64,000 nucleotides of DNA from JAYQKL01 sp049889415 (GTDB taxonomy: Bacteria > Pseudomonadota > Alphaproteobacteria > RS24), in NCBI GenBank assembly GCA_049889415.1, contig JBMHDL010000006.1, forward strand, positions 62,001 to 126,000. Reading direction: 5' to 3'. Within the stretch, counting starts at the first letter, position 1. Each line of letters opens with the position of its first letter. A program made the position numbers and the translations under genes. The notes beneath the pieces were generated by a model. It did not search any database and was not told where the DNA came from. It worked only from the letters and a program-made list of their open reading frames with translations. Below, piece by piece: positions 34,077 through 42,580 of this stretch.

Positions 34077-36517
34077 ATATCCAGATTGCTGACCGAGAGG
34101 GCATTGTCTTGAATGAACTGACGGCGTGGTTCAACCACATCCCCCATTAATTGCTCAAACAGGCCGTTGCTTTCCGCGACATCCTTGATGCGCACTTGCA
34201 GCAGCGAGCGGGCATTGCTGTCCAATGTCGTCTGCCAGAGCTGGTCCGGATTCATTTCGCCCAGCCCTTTATAGCGCTGCAAAGAGAATCCTTGACGCCC
34301 GATATCCAGCACGGCTTCCAGCAACGCTGTCGGGGAAAAGATTTTCACCTGCTTGTCCTTGTATGACAAGGTTGCGGAGCCGAGATAAACCTCTTGCAAT
34401 TCTTCGGTCATGGCATCCAGCGCACGGGCATCAGCAGAGGCAATCAGGGGGGCGTCAATCTCGATATTTTCGCGTACACCGCGCAATTCCCGCCACAGCT
34501 TCAACCCGCCATCCCCTGACGGCTCTCCGGTCCAGCCGCGTTCAATATCATCAAACAGCAGATCGAGACGCTTGGCGATATAAGGTGCTGTCTGTTCAGC
34601 AAGATCCTGCTTCGACATGATATCCGGGGTTAAGGCGCCGGCAATGGCGGTCTGTTCAATGACAAAATGCGGATAACGCGGCGGCAAGGAATGCAGCAGT
34701 GATCTGATTTTCCTGGACTGGGCCACAAGGTCAACGAGATCTTGTCCGCTGCGCTGCTCGCCACTGTGCAGGGTCAGCACCGTTTCCCTTGTGCCGGCCT
34801 CAATCAGATAATCCTCAAGCGCCCCCTCATCCTTGAGATAGGTTTCAGAGCTTTGGCGCTTGACTTTATACAGGGGCGGCTGGGCGATATAGAGATGACC
34901 CCGCTCAATGATTTCAGGCATCTGGCGATAGAAGAATGTCAGCAGCAGCGTGCGAATATGGGCACCGTCAACATCAGCGTCCGTCATGATGATGATTTTA
35001 TGATAGCGCAGCTTCTCCAGATTGAAATCATCATGTCCGATGCCGGTGCCCAGCGCCGTTATCAATGTGCCGATTTCCGCCGAGGACAGCATTTTGTCGA
35101 ACCGCGCGCGCTCCACATTCAGAATTTTTCCGCGCAGCGGCAATATGGCCTGGTTTTTCCGGTTACGGCCCTGCTTGGCCGAGCCACCGGCCGAGTCACC
35201 CTCAACTATGAACAGCTCCGCCTGCGAAGCGTCGCGCTCCTGGCAATCCGCCAGCTTGCCCGGGAGACTGGACACGTCCAGCGCCCCTTTGCGACGGGTC
35301 AATTCACGGGCCTTGCGTGCCGCTTCCCGGGCCATCGCCGCCTCCGCGACTTTGGCGACAATGTTTTTGGCTTCCGCCGGATGTTCCTCAAACCATGTGT
35401 TCAACAGGTCATTGACGACACTTTCCACCACAGGCCGCACCTCGGAGGACACCAGCTTGTCCTTGGTCTGGCTGGAGAATTTCGGATCCGGCACCTTGAC
35501 CGACAGGACTGCCGTCAATCCTTCACGGCAGTCATCTCCGCTTAGAGTGACTTTCTCTTTTTTAGTGATGCCGCTTTCATTGGCATAGCCATTGACGGTG
35601 CGGGTCAGGGCGCCGCGAAAGCCGGCCAAATGAGTGCCCCCGTCGCGCTGCGGAATATTGTTGGTGAAGCACAAAACTGTTTCGTGATAGCTGTCATTCC
35701 ACCACAATGCCACTTCGACCCCGATGCCATCTTTCTCAGATGTGACAAAAATCGGAGCCTCCAGCAAATTGGTCTTGCTGCGGTCAAGATAATTGACAAA
35801 GGCTTCCAGACCGCCCTCATAGACCATTTCCTTTTCCACGACTTCTGCACCGCGATGATCGGAGAGATGAATGCGCACGCCACTGTTCAAAAACGCCAAT
35901 TCGCGCAAACGGTGTTCCAGGGTGGCGTAATCAAACTCAGTCATGGTGAAGGTTTCCGCCGAAGGGTGGAAGGTGATCTGCGTGCCGGCGCCGTCTGAGT
36001 CCCCCTTGACCACAAGGTCCTCGACGGCTTCGCCGTTTTCGAACCGCATGTAATGCTCTTTGCCGTCACGGTGGATTATCAGCTCGAGCCAGTCTGACAG
36101 CGCATTAACGACGGAAACACCAACACCATGCAGGCCCCCGGAGACCTTATAACTGTTAGAGTCGAACTTACCGCCGGCATGGAGCTGGGTCATGATGACC
36201 TGCGCCGCCGAGACACCTTCTTCCGGGTGCATTTCGGTCGGGATGCCGCGGCCATTATCCCCAACCGTCACCGACCCGTCAGCGTTCAGTCGGACCGTCA
36301 CCGTATCACAATGCCCGGCCAGTGCCTCGTCAATCGAGTTGTCGACAACCTCATAGACCATGTGATGCAGGCCGGTGCCATCATCCGTGTCCCCGATATA
36401 CATGCCCGGACGCTTACGGACCGCTTCCAGGCCCTTAAGAACCTTGATTGATGAGGCGCCATAATCTTCGCCGGCGGCCTGTTCAGCCTGCGGATCGTTT
36501 TGTGTATCGTCGGTCAT
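34073..36517 (-). CDS. gyrB: DNA gyrase subunit B
   Basis: The 814-residue ATPase subunit of gyrase introduces negative supercoils with GyrA. The GHKL domain has EVVDNSIDEALAG, the DNGRGIP loop and GGLHGVGVSVVNAL. The transducer has QRDGGTHLAGF, and the Toprim domain EGDSAGGSAKQGRNR with the DADVDGAHI metal site. The C-terminal YKGLGEMNPDQLWQTTLD block is diagnostic for GyrB over ParE. The ATG at 36517 has GAGGAA upstream. It ends the dnaA-dnaN-recF-gyrB series. Confidence 0.96.
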   Translation of the reverse strand: MTDDTQNDPQAEQAAGEDYGASSIKVLKGLEAVRKRPGMYIGDTDDGTGLHHMVYEVVDNSIDEALAGHCDTVTVRLNADGSVTVGDNGRGIPTEMHPEEGVSAAQVIMTQLHAGGKFDSNSYKVSGGLHGVGVSVVNALSDWLELIIHRDGKEHYMRFENGEAVEDLVVKGDSDGAGTQITFHPSAETFTMTEFDYATLEHRLRELAFLNSGVRIHLSDHRGAEVVEKEMVYEGGLEAFVNYLDRSKTNLLEAPIFVTSEKDGIGVEVALWWNDSYHETVLCFTNNIPQRDGGTHLAGFRGALTRTVNGYANESGITKKEKVTLSGDDCREGLTAVLSVKVPDPKFSSQTKDKLVSSEVRPVVESVVNDLLNTWFEEHPAEAKNIVAKVAEAAMAREAARKARELTRRKGALDVSSLPGKLADCQERDASQAELFIVEGDSAGGSAKQGRNRKNQAILPLRGKILNVERARFDKMLSSAEIGTLITALGTGIGHDDFNLEKLRYHKIIIMTDADVDGAHIRTLLLTFFYRQMPEIIERGHLYIAQPPLYKVKRQSSETYLKDEGALEDYLIEAGTRETVLTLHSGEQRSGQDLVDLVAQSRKIRSLLHSLPPRYPHFVIEQTAIAGALTPDIMSKQDLAEQTAPYIAKRLDLLFDDIERGWTGEPSGDGGLKLWRELRGVRENIEIDAPLIASADARALDAMTEELQEVYLGSATLSYKDKQVKIFSPTALLEAVLDIGRQGFSLQRYKGLGEMNPDQLWQTTLDSNARSLLQVRIKDVAESNGLFEQLMGDVVEPRRQFIQDNALSVSNLDI

Positions 36518-36573
36518 CAGTTCCTCAAATTTGCCTTTTCGGTATTCAATCAAATAATCTTGGCGTCGGACAG

Positions 36574-37782
36574 TTACAGCTCAGCCACGGCCCCATCCGT
36601 CACATGCAGATGGCTGGCCCGGTCCTTACGCCCGCCGACAAACCCTTCAAACACATGAGCATCAGTGCCGGTCAACCAGGCCTGCGCCCCGAGCACTTGG
36701 ATAACATCAAACAGGGCTTCGCGACGGCTCGGGTCCAGATGTGCCGTTACCTCATCCAGCAGCAATAGGGGCACGGCACCGGTCTGTTGCGCCAGCACAC
36801 GGGCTTGCGCCAGCACCAGTCCCACCAGCAGAGCCTTTTGCTCGCCTGTCGAGCATTTGGCGGCCGGCATGTCTTTCGACACATGCCGAGTGACGAGATC
36901 TGTCCTGTGCGGGCCTTCCAGCGTCCGCCCGGCACCGGCATCCAAAGCCCGGTTGCGGTGCAGCATCTCGCGATAGCTTTCCTCTGCCTGACCGGCAGAA
37001 GAGCGCCGCAACTCCGCCTCCAAAAGCCCCTCCAGGGCGATCTCAGCTTGTGGGAAGACCGGATGATGGCCTTCCGTCAAGGCCGCACTCAACACATCCA
37101 GCGCATCCAGACGGGTTTCAGCAATGGTCACGCCGGTTTCCGACATGGTGTTTTCAAGACCTTCCAGCCAGGCGCCGGAGGCATGCGGCCCATGCTCCTG
37201 CAGCAGCCGGTTACGCTCTCGCATGGCCTTCTCGAATGCCGACAGGGTTTTGCTGTGAAACGGCACCAGTCCAACGGCAAACCGGTCCAGAAACCTGCGG
37301 CGGCCCGTGGCGCTGTCCACAAACAGCCGGTCCATGGCCGGCGTCAGCCACAATTGCGGGCAATAACGCACCAAGGTCTCAAACCCTTTCGCAGGTTCCC
37401 CGTCAAGCCGCAACCGCCGGCTTTGTTTGCCGGGGTCAACACCGACCCCGATCTGCAGGCACCCGTCCAGGGTTTCAATCTGCGCCGACAACGCCCAGCC
37501 GCCTTTGCCCTGCATGCGCGCCATGTCAGCCAAAGGTGCGCTGCGCAGACCACGCCCGGGGCCAAATTGCGAGACCGCTTCCAAAATATTGGTCTTGCCC
37601 ATGCCATTATCACCGGTCAAAACAACTCCGGCGGCGGCACAGCTGATCCGAACATGTGCATATGACCTGAAATCACTGAGCTGAAGTTCGCCAATATGGG
37701 GAGCAAAAAAAGCCTCCCGCTCAAGTACCGGCAGATTTTCACTGCGGCCAGGATCAATGTTTTGTGCGAGCGGTGCCCTCAT
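36574..37782 (-). CDS. recF: DNA replication and repair protein RecF
   Basis: The 402-residue SMC-like ATPase helps load RecA at gaps with RecO and RecR. Features are LQLSDFRSYAHV, Walker A GDNGMGKTNIL (about residues 57-67), the signature STGEQKALLVGLVLAQA and Walker B LLLLDEVTAHLD. The N-terminal 28 residues before LQLSDF are longer than in most RecF proteins, so a later start is possible, but no better ribosome site is obvious. It begins 3 bases after the dnaN stop. Confidence 0.94.
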   Translation of the reverse strand: MRAPLAQNIDPGRSENLPVLEREAFFAPHIGELQLSDFRSYAHVRISCAAAGVVLTGDNGMGKTNILEAVSQFGPGRGLRSAPLADMARMQGKGGWALSAQIETLDGCLQIGVGVDPGKQSRRLRLDGEPAKGFETLVRYCPQLWLTPAMDRLFVDSATGRRRFLDRFAVGLVPFHSKTLSAFEKAMRERNRLLQEHGPHASGAWLEGLENTMSETGVTIAETRLDALDVLSAALTEGHHPVFPQAEIALEGLLEAELRRSSAGQAEESYREMLHRNRALDAGAGRTLEGPHRTDLVTRHVSKDMPAAKCSTGEQKALLVGLVLAQARVLAQQTGAVPLLLLDEVTAHLDPSRREALFDVIQVLGAQAWLTGTDAHVFEGFVGGRKDRASHLHVTDGAVAEL

Positions 37783-37785
37783 GCC

Positions 37786-38904
37786 CTACACGCGCATCGG
37801 CATGAGAACATAAAGCGCGTCTTCATCCTTCTCGTCGCGGATCACCGTCGGTGACCCGCTGTCCGCCAGCTCAAATGTTGCGGTGTCACCGTCCAGCTGA
37901 CCGGTGATGTCGAGCAGATATCGCGCATTGAAACCGATTTCCAGAGCCTCAGCGCCATACCCAACACCCAACTCATCAGTCGCGCTGCCGCTGTCCGGGT
38001 TGGAGACGGTAAAGGTGAGCTTGTCGCTTTCCAAGCTCAGCTTGACGGCGCGGGATTTCTCGCTGGACACGGCCGAGACCCGGTCAACGCTCTGCCCGAA
38101 GGCCTTGCTGTCCACGGTCAGGGATTTGTCATTATTGCTTGGAATGACGCGGTTATAGTCAGGGAATTTGCCGTCAATCAATTTGGACGTCAGGACGATA
38201 TCAGAGAAGGCAAAATTGATTTTGGTGTCGGAAACCTGAATCGACACCTCGCCCTCGGACTCCTCCAGAAGTTTCTGCACCTCATTGACGGTTTTGCGCG
38301 GCACAATGATGGACGGCATGCCCTCGGCCCCGACCGGCTGGGCGGTCTGGACACGGGCCAGACGGTGACCGTCTGTGGCAACCGCCCGCAACAAGGCCTG
38401 GCCGCCCTCTTCCAATGTGTGCAGATAAATGCCGTTGAGATAGTAACGGGTTTCTTCAACCGAAATCGCAAAACGTGTCTTTTCAATCAACCGCTTCAGG
38501 GCGTCCGCCGGCAAGGCAAAGGCAATCGGCATCTCACCTGTCGTCAGCTCGGGGAAGTCTTCACGCGGGAGACTTTGCAGGGCAAATGACGATTTTCCGG
38601 CCTGCAATTGCAGCTTGTTGCCGGTTTCGTCTAGTGATAACTCGACTTGTGCGCCCTCGGGGATTTTGCGGACAATGTCATACATCATATGGGCCGGCGC
38701 AGTGATGGCGCCCGGCTCCGAGACCTCCGCCTCGACTTTTTCGCGGATTTCAATTTCAAGGTCTGTGGCCGTCATAATCAGGCTACCGTTTTCAGCCGCC
38801 ATCATGACATTTGACAAAATCGGGATAGTATTGCGTCTTTCAACAACGCTCTGGACGTGATTTAGGGCTTTCAAAAGGGCGCTGCGTTCGATGGTTGCTT
38901 TCAT
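37786..38904 (-). CDS. dnaN: DNA polymerase III sliding clamp (beta subunit)
   Basis: The 372-residue clamp encircles DNA and tethers polymerase III. The three repeated clamp domains begin with MKATIERSALLKALNHVQ, and continue with TRFAISVEETRYYLNGIYLH and LIDGKFPDYNRVIP. The C-terminal peptide-binding groove residues end in the family-typical YVLMPMRV. Length is standard. It follows dnaA by 226 bases, with possible regulatory repeats in between. Confidence 0.96.
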   Translation of the reverse strand: MKATIERSALLKALNHVQSVVERRNTIPILSNVMMAAENGSLIMTATDLEIEIREKVEAEVSEPGAITAPAHMMYDIVRKIPEGAQVELSLDETGNKLQLQAGKSSFALQSLPREDFPELTTGEMPIAFALPADALKRLIEKTRFAISVEETRYYLNGIYLHTLEEGGQALLRAVATDGHRLARVQTAQPVGAEGMPSIIVPRKTVNEVQKLLEESEGEVSIQVSDTKINFAFSDIVLTSKLIDGKFPDYNRVIPSNNDKSLTVDSKAFGQSVDRVSAVSSEKSRAVKLSLESDKLTFTVSNPDSGSATDELGVGYGAEALEIGFNARYLLDITGQLDGDTATFELADSGSPTVIRDEKDEDALYVLMPMRV

Positions 38905-39027
38905 TTTTTTCTACTTTCTGGTCTTGCTGTTGCCAGCTTCCGATAAAACCAATCCTCGTTTTTGTGGTTTCAGGCAGGTGTTCCGCAAAAAACGGCTTCA
39001 GATAACGAATCGCTATGAAAAATATAC

Positions 39028-39059
39028 CACCAAAGGGAGAAAAAAGCACACTTTTGGTG
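39028..39059. repeat. Inverted repeat in the dnaA-dnaN spacer
   Basis: CACCAAA (39028-39034) and TTTGGTG (39053-39059) form a 7-bp perfect inverted repeat with an 18-base A-rich loop, between the dnaA stop and dnaN start. On the minus strand a TTTTT run comes only about 10 bases later. It may be a partial terminator or a leader structure for dnaN. Confidence 0.35.
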
Positions 39060-39115
39060 CATTTTTCATCCCCAAAACGTCAGGGTTTGACCCGGGAAAA
39101 ATCAGGCAGACAGAT

Positions 39116-39124
39116 TGCGGATAA
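39116..39124 (-). promoter_or_regulatory. DnaA-box-like 9-mer just after dnaA
   Basis: On the minus strand the bases read TTATCCGCA, one mismatch from the perfect DnaA box TTATCCACA. It is 7 bases past the dnaA stop, in the dnaN leader. A single near-match occurs often by chance; no cluster is present. Confidence 0.25.
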
Positions 39125-39130
39125 TGGCTG

Positions 39131-40594
39131 TCAACCGCCCAGACTGCGCAGCAGCAAATCCACATCCTCGTCAATGGACGGATCAAGCTCGCGCAGCTCC
39201 TCGACCTTTTTGACCGCATGCATGACGGTCGTATGGTCCCGCCCGCCAAACCGCCGCCCAATCTCCGGCAGGGAGCGGGTGGTCAGCTGTTTGGAAATAT
39301 ACATGGCAATCTGGCGCGGACGCGCAATAGCGCGGGCACGGCGTGCCGACAGCAGGTCCCCCATGCGCAGATTGTAATATTCCGCAACCTTCCGCTGAAT
39401 TTCGTCGATCGTGATCCGGCGGTCCGAGGCCCGTAACAGGTCTTTGAGAACATCCTTAGTCATTTCCAAACTGATGGAGTCGCCGGTGAAAGACGCCGAG
39501 GCGACCACACGGTTTAAAGCTCCCTCCAATACCCGGATATTGGATGACACGCGCTGGGCCAGAAACTCAAGCACATCAAACGGCACATGAATGTCTTTTT
39601 TACTGCGCATCAAGGCTTCAGCCTTGGACTGCAAAATGCCGAGGCGCAGTTCGTAATCCGTTGGGTGAATGTCGGCGACGAGCCCCCAGCCCAGACGGGA
39701 ACGGATGCGGTCCTCAATACCTTCCAAATCTGACGGAGACCGGTCTGCGGAAATGATGACCTGATGGTTTTTATCTATCAGAGCATTGAAAGTATGAAAG
39801 AATTCCTCCTGAGTGGACTCCTTCCCGGCAATGAACTGAATATCATCAACCATCAAGACATCAACCTCGCGGAATTGTTGCTTGAACGCCATTGTATCCT
39901 TGAACCGCAGGGCGCGGACAAACTGGTACATGAATTTTTCGGCGGATATGTAAAGCACGCGCCGCTCCGGTGTCCGGCGGCGGATTTCCCAAGCGATCGC
40001 ATGCATCAGATGGGTCTTGCCAAGCCCCACGCCACCATAGAGAAAAAGCGGGTTGAACGCAGCTTCTTGGGCCTCGGTAATGCGGCGGGCGGCGGCATGG
40101 GCCAATTCATTGGATTTTCCGACAATGAAATTATCAAATGTGAACCTGCTGTCCAGCGGAGCGCCAATATCTTCATGACTGTTATGTGCAGGATCGGCCG
40201 CCTTTGCGGAACCGGCGGGGCCAAACCGTCCATCACCTTGGAGACGCAATGGTGTGACCTCCTGTACGCGTGACTCCGGCTGCGGTTCTGGTGAAGGTGA
40301 GAGCGCGGCAACGCGGATGCCGACTGACTTGATATCGGTATTTTCATTTTTCCAATAAGTTTCTATGCGAGCCAGATAATGCTGCTCGATCCAGGAACAT
40401 ACGAAACGGGTCGGCACCTCCAGAACAACCTTGCCGTTGGCGTGCGTGTTCACACCCAGACTGCGAAACCAACTGTTGAATGTCGCCTCGCCCAATTCGG
40501 CACGTAGTCTAGAGCGAACATGGCGCCACTGTTTCTCAATCTCACCTTTCACGGCGTCATCATTTTCAATACCCGGCTTTTCTTGACTGCTCAT
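39131..40594 (-). CDS. dnaA: Chromosomal replication initiator DnaA
   Basis: The 487-residue AAA+ initiator binds DnaA boxes and melts the origin. Domain I is at residues 20-85 (WRHVRSRLRAELGEATFNSWF), followed by a variable domain II. Domain III has FDNFIVGKSNELAHAAA, Walker A GGVGLGKTHLMHA and Walker B LMVDDIQFIAGK. Domain IV carries the DNA-binding signature GRDHTTVMHAVKKVEEL. The strand and order match dnaN, recF and gyrB, with a rhodanese gene upstream. Confidence 0.97.
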   Translation of the reverse strand: MSSQEKPGIENDDAVKGEIEKQWRHVRSRLRAELGEATFNSWFRSLGVNTHANGKVVLEVPTRFVCSWIEQHYLARIETYWKNENTDIKSVGIRVAALSPSPEPQPESRVQEVTPLRLQGDGRFGPAGSAKAADPAHNSHEDIGAPLDSRFTFDNFIVGKSNELAHAAARRITEAQEAAFNPLFLYGGVGLGKTHLMHAIAWEIRRRTPERRVLYISAEKFMYQFVRALRFKDTMAFKQQFREVDVLMVDDIQFIAGKESTQEEFFHTFNALIDKNHQVIISADRSPSDLEGIEDRIRSRLGWGLVADIHPTDYELRLGILQSKAEALMRSKKDIHVPFDVLEFLAQRVSSNIRVLEGALNRVVASASFTGDSISLEMTKDVLKDLLRASDRRITIDEIQRKVAEYYNLRMGDLLSARRARAIARPRQIAMYISKQLTTRSLPEIGRRFGGRDHTTVMHAVKKVEELRELDPSIDEDVDLLLRSLGG

Positions 40595-40636
40595 TTTACT
40601 TTTCCAACACAGACACGCTGGTCTTTTCCCTCTTTT

Positions 40637-40653
40637 GGCACGATTATTGTGCC
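40637..40653. repeat. Short inverted repeat upstream of dnaA
   Basis: GGCAC (40637-40641) and GTGCC (40649-40653) flank GATTATT, 43 bases before the dnaA start and just past the rhodanese stop. On the minus strand it could form a small hairpin or be a binding site. It has no T tract. Confidence 0.3.
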
Positions 40654-40662
40654 TGTTACACT

Positions 40663-41163
40663 TCAGCCCTGTATCCAGGGCAATCCCATTGATTTCCAGC
40701 CATTCTGATTTCCGCGGTGCCGATTCTGATCATGGTCCCCCTCGAACCCGCCCTCAATATTATATGTCTTATCAAAACCCATCTGCTTGGCCATAATGGC
40801 GGCATTGCGCGAGCGTGCCCCAGAGCGGCAAATGAAAAACACGGCTGATTTTTTGTCGGTCACGAGTTTTTGCAGGCTAGTCCCGAAATTTTTGTTGAAT
40901 GCCATATCGGGATAATGCTGGAGTTCAATCGTGACCAATTCCTTGCCCGCCTGACGTAGAGACGGGGTACCAACAAAAATCCACTCCGCCTGCGTACGAA
41001 CATCCACCAAAACGGCGTTTTTAAGGGTTTGAAGCGCGCTCCAGGCTGTGACAGGTGTCACATCACCATCATAACCTTGATTGGTGTTCGCAATAATCTC
41101 GAGGTCACCTGAGGGGTCATTTGAGTCAGACACCATGCTTTCGTTCACAGTTGTCACGTTCAT
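40663..41163 (-). CDS. Rhodanese-like sulfurtransferase domain protein
   Basis: The 166-residue single-domain rhodanese has AVLVDVRTQAEWIFVG, the active-site loop CRSGARSRNAA and a glycine-rich end (NIEGGFEGDHDQNRHRGNQNGWK). The catalytic cysteine would carry a persulfide; the physiological acceptor is unknown. I chose the ATG at 41163 (MNVTTVNESM) with AAAAGG upstream; a GTG at 41184 is possible. It lies 68 bases upstream of dnaA on the same strand, so dnaA could be read through from its promoter. Confidence 0.85.
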   Translation of the reverse strand: MNVTTVNESMVSDSNDPSGDLEIIANTNQGYDGDVTPVTAWSALQTLKNAVLVDVRTQAEWIFVGTPSLRQAGKELVTIELQHYPDMAFNKNFGTSLQKLVTDKKSAVFFICRSGARSRNAAIMAKQMGFDKTYNIEGGFEGDHDQNRHRGNQNGWKSMGLPWIQG

Positions 41164-41243
41164 CAAACCTTTTGCTTCCTGCACCGTTTAAAGCGGCATC
41201 ACATTTCGGACTAGGAAAATACCATAGGCATTTTCCTTTTTTC

Positions 41244-41262
41244 AAAAAAGGCGGGAACCGCC
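41244..41262 (-). terminator. Rho-independent terminator with no assigned gene
   Basis: GGCGG (41262-41258) pairs with CCGCC (41254-41250) around TTC on the minus strand, followed at once by six T. It lies 81 bases upstream of the rhodanese ATG. Confidence 0.75.
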
Positions 41263-41340
41263 GAGACTCATGGTGGCAGGTGAGCAGCCTCCAATAAGCC
41301 GGACCGAAAGAGTAGATTACTCCTCCAGTTGAGAGACATA
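41244..41340 (-). ncRNA. Candidate small RNA or attenuated leader upstream of the rhodanese gene
   Basis: A minus-strand terminator at 41244-41262 has no protein gene upstream that it could serve; the rpsT terminator is already at 41643-41675. Just before it, the minus strand can form an 11-bp hairpin (41328-41318 with 41314-41304, loop AUC) using three G-U pairs. Those pairs would be C-A mismatches on the other strand, which favours a minus-strand RNA. A second hairpin, GGAGGC with GCCACC, follows. A 23-codon frame at 41339-41268 has no ribosome site. The 5' end is a guess. A regulatory leader of the rhodanese gene is the alternative. Confidence 0.4.
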
Positions 41341-41642
41341 AAAGAAACGGGGGAATTGCTATTTAACTGAATGACTTAGATAAAAATCCAAATGTCGGTG
41401 GAAAGCTCTGAAACATAAATTGTGACTGATATGAAATTTCGGAGACCTTGTAACCAATTGAAATTTAATGGATTTTATAAGCCTCCGTAAAAAGTGATTC
41501 GTCCCAAGTGTTTTTTTTACACTCCAAGTTTAGTAACTTTAGCGAGACAAATCTGAGGACGCAATGGGGTTGAAACGAGAACTTCCATTTTTTTTCATTT
41601 TTTTTCATTTTCATTACGTTTTGGTATCGAGAATCCTGAAAT
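41263..41642. other. AT-rich non-coding stretch between rpsT terminator and rhodanese
   Basis: This part of the 595-base gap holds no convincing reading frame, tRNA or repeat family. It is clearly richer in A and T than its surroundings and contains runs of T and A. I looked on both strands for TTATNCACA-type DnaA boxes and saw none with fewer than three mismatches. An origin here is therefore not supported, although its place beside dnaA invites the question. Confidence 0.6.
41586..41611. repeat. T-rich tandem repeat
   Basis: Two exact copies of CATTTTTTTT (41586-41595 and 41596-41605) are followed by a partial third (CATTTTC). Together they form a strongly strand-biased T-rich tract. This may be simple low-complexity DNA, an unwinding element or an UP-like element. 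Confidence 0.6.
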
Positions 41643-41675
41643 ACAAAAACCGCACCTGCAAATCAGATGCGGTTT
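41643..41675 (-). terminator. Rho-independent terminator of rpsT
   Basis: AAACCGCA (41647-41654) and TGCGGTTT (41668-41675) form an 8-bp perfect stem with a 13-base loop. On the minus strand it is followed by TTGTATTT. It lies about 85 bases after the rpsT stop. Confidence 0.7.
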
Positions 41676-41758
41676 GTAGATTTAAAAGGCTGTGGCGTTA
41701 CGCCCGGGCACAAGTCAAATTCTGATTTGGCTCGAATCCGGCTCAGGCCAGGCCCGGA

Positions 41759-42022
41759 TCAAGCGATTGAATTGACCCTTTTGGTCAGACGGGAAACTTT
41801 ACGTGCGGCGGCCCGCTTGTGCAAAATACCCTTCTGAGCGCTGCGAATGATTTTCGGTTCTGCTGAACGCAGGGCCTGCACGGCGGTGTCTTTGTCACCG
41901 GCGGCGATTGCTTCCTCTACCTTGCGGATATGTGTCCGCATATTGGTCCGACGTGACTTGTTGACGGCGGTCCGGCGTTCGATTTTACGAACCATTTTCT
42001 TTGATGACTTCAAATTCGCCAT
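41759..42022 (-). CDS. rpsT: Ribosomal protein S20
   Basis: The 87-residue basic helical protein starts MANLKSSKKMVRKIERR and has the S20 core NKSRRTNMRTHIRKVEEAI and GILHKRAAARKVSRLTKRV. It binds 16S rRNA in the small subunit. I chose the ATG at 42022 over an upstream frame extension. It is monocistronic, ending at the terminator near 41650, and lies beside the dnaA region as in many alphaproteobacteria. Confidence 0.95.
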   Translation of the reverse strand: MANLKSSKKMVRKIERRTAVNKSRRTNMRTHIRKVEEAIAAGDKDTAVQALRSAEPKIIRSAQKGILHKRAAARKVSRLTKRVNSIA

Positions 42023-42154
42023 ATTCAGTTTCCTTTTGCCAGCCACCCAAAAGTGGCCGGTACCATTTCACAATGATTGGTTAACACATGTGCCGCATGA
42101 GCGGGATGGCGCGGTTATAGGCGGTATGAGCGGTTTCGTCAACACCATAAGTGC

Positions 42155-42170
42155 CCGGCGGAAGCGCCGG
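42155..42170. repeat. GC hairpin between rpsT and the hypothetical gene after mutM
   Basis: CCGGCG (42155-42160) and CGCCGG (42165-42170) enclose GAAG. A stable tetraloop hairpin would form just after the stop at 42181 of the upstream minus-strand gene. No T tract follows, so it may protect the 3' end or act with Rho. Confidence 0.45.
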
Positions 42171-42180
42171 CAGGCAGGCG

Positions 42181-42573
42181 TCACGAGTCGGGACGAATCT
42201 TGAAAAACACGACACCGCCTTCGACACGAATGTCCAACGCTTCGCCGGCGCGCTGGAATTTCAGCTCATTTGGCCGCATCCACCCTTTGCCGGAGGGTGC
42301 CCAGCCAAGATTCGGCAGAACCATGCGGTAATACGATAAAATTTCATCTGTGGTACGGTCAGTCAAGGCTTCGGAGGCGATGATACGACCTTCCGGTTTG
42401 TCGAAAATCAGGGTGCTTTCCACATTCTCCTGCATACCGGGCGCCAGGGGGATCTCAGGCACTGCGGACAGAAAAGCTGCTGACGCCGCAGTCATGACCA
42501 AACCGCAGAGAAATCCAGCCAATTCATAAACAGGTTTCTTAAAATATTTCAACACGGTCAGCCCTTCACTCAT
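42181..42573 (-). CDS. Hypothetical exported or membrane-anchored protein
   Basis: The 130-residue protein from MSEGLTVLKYFKK has a hydrophobic segment at about residues 14-38 (ELAGFLCGLVMTAASAAFLSAV), read as a signal or anchor. A compact domain follows: ESTLIFDKPEGRIIASEAL, SYYRMVLPNLGWAPSG and KFQRAGEALDIRVEGG. This resembles small proteins found after mutM in alphaproteobacteria; I know no function. It starts 7 bases after the mutM stop and is probably cotranscribed. Confidence 0.65.
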   Translation of the reverse strand: MSEGLTVLKYFKKPVYELAGFLCGLVMTAASAAFLSAVPEIPLAPGMQENVESTLIFDKPEGRIIASEALTDRTTDEILSYYRMVLPNLGWAPSGKGWMRPNELKFQRAGEALDIRVEGGVVFFKIRPDS

Positions 42574-42580
42574 ATGTCTG

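Noticed and set aside
41268..41339. 23-codon reading frame upstream of the orphan terminator
   Set aside because: It has an ATG but no ribosome-binding site, and it overlaps the hairpins that better explain the sequence as RNA.
41185..41758. Chromosomal origin in the rpsT-rhodanese gap
   Set aside because: The place and AT content are suggestive, but no DnaA-box cluster was found, so I annotate it as non-coding only.
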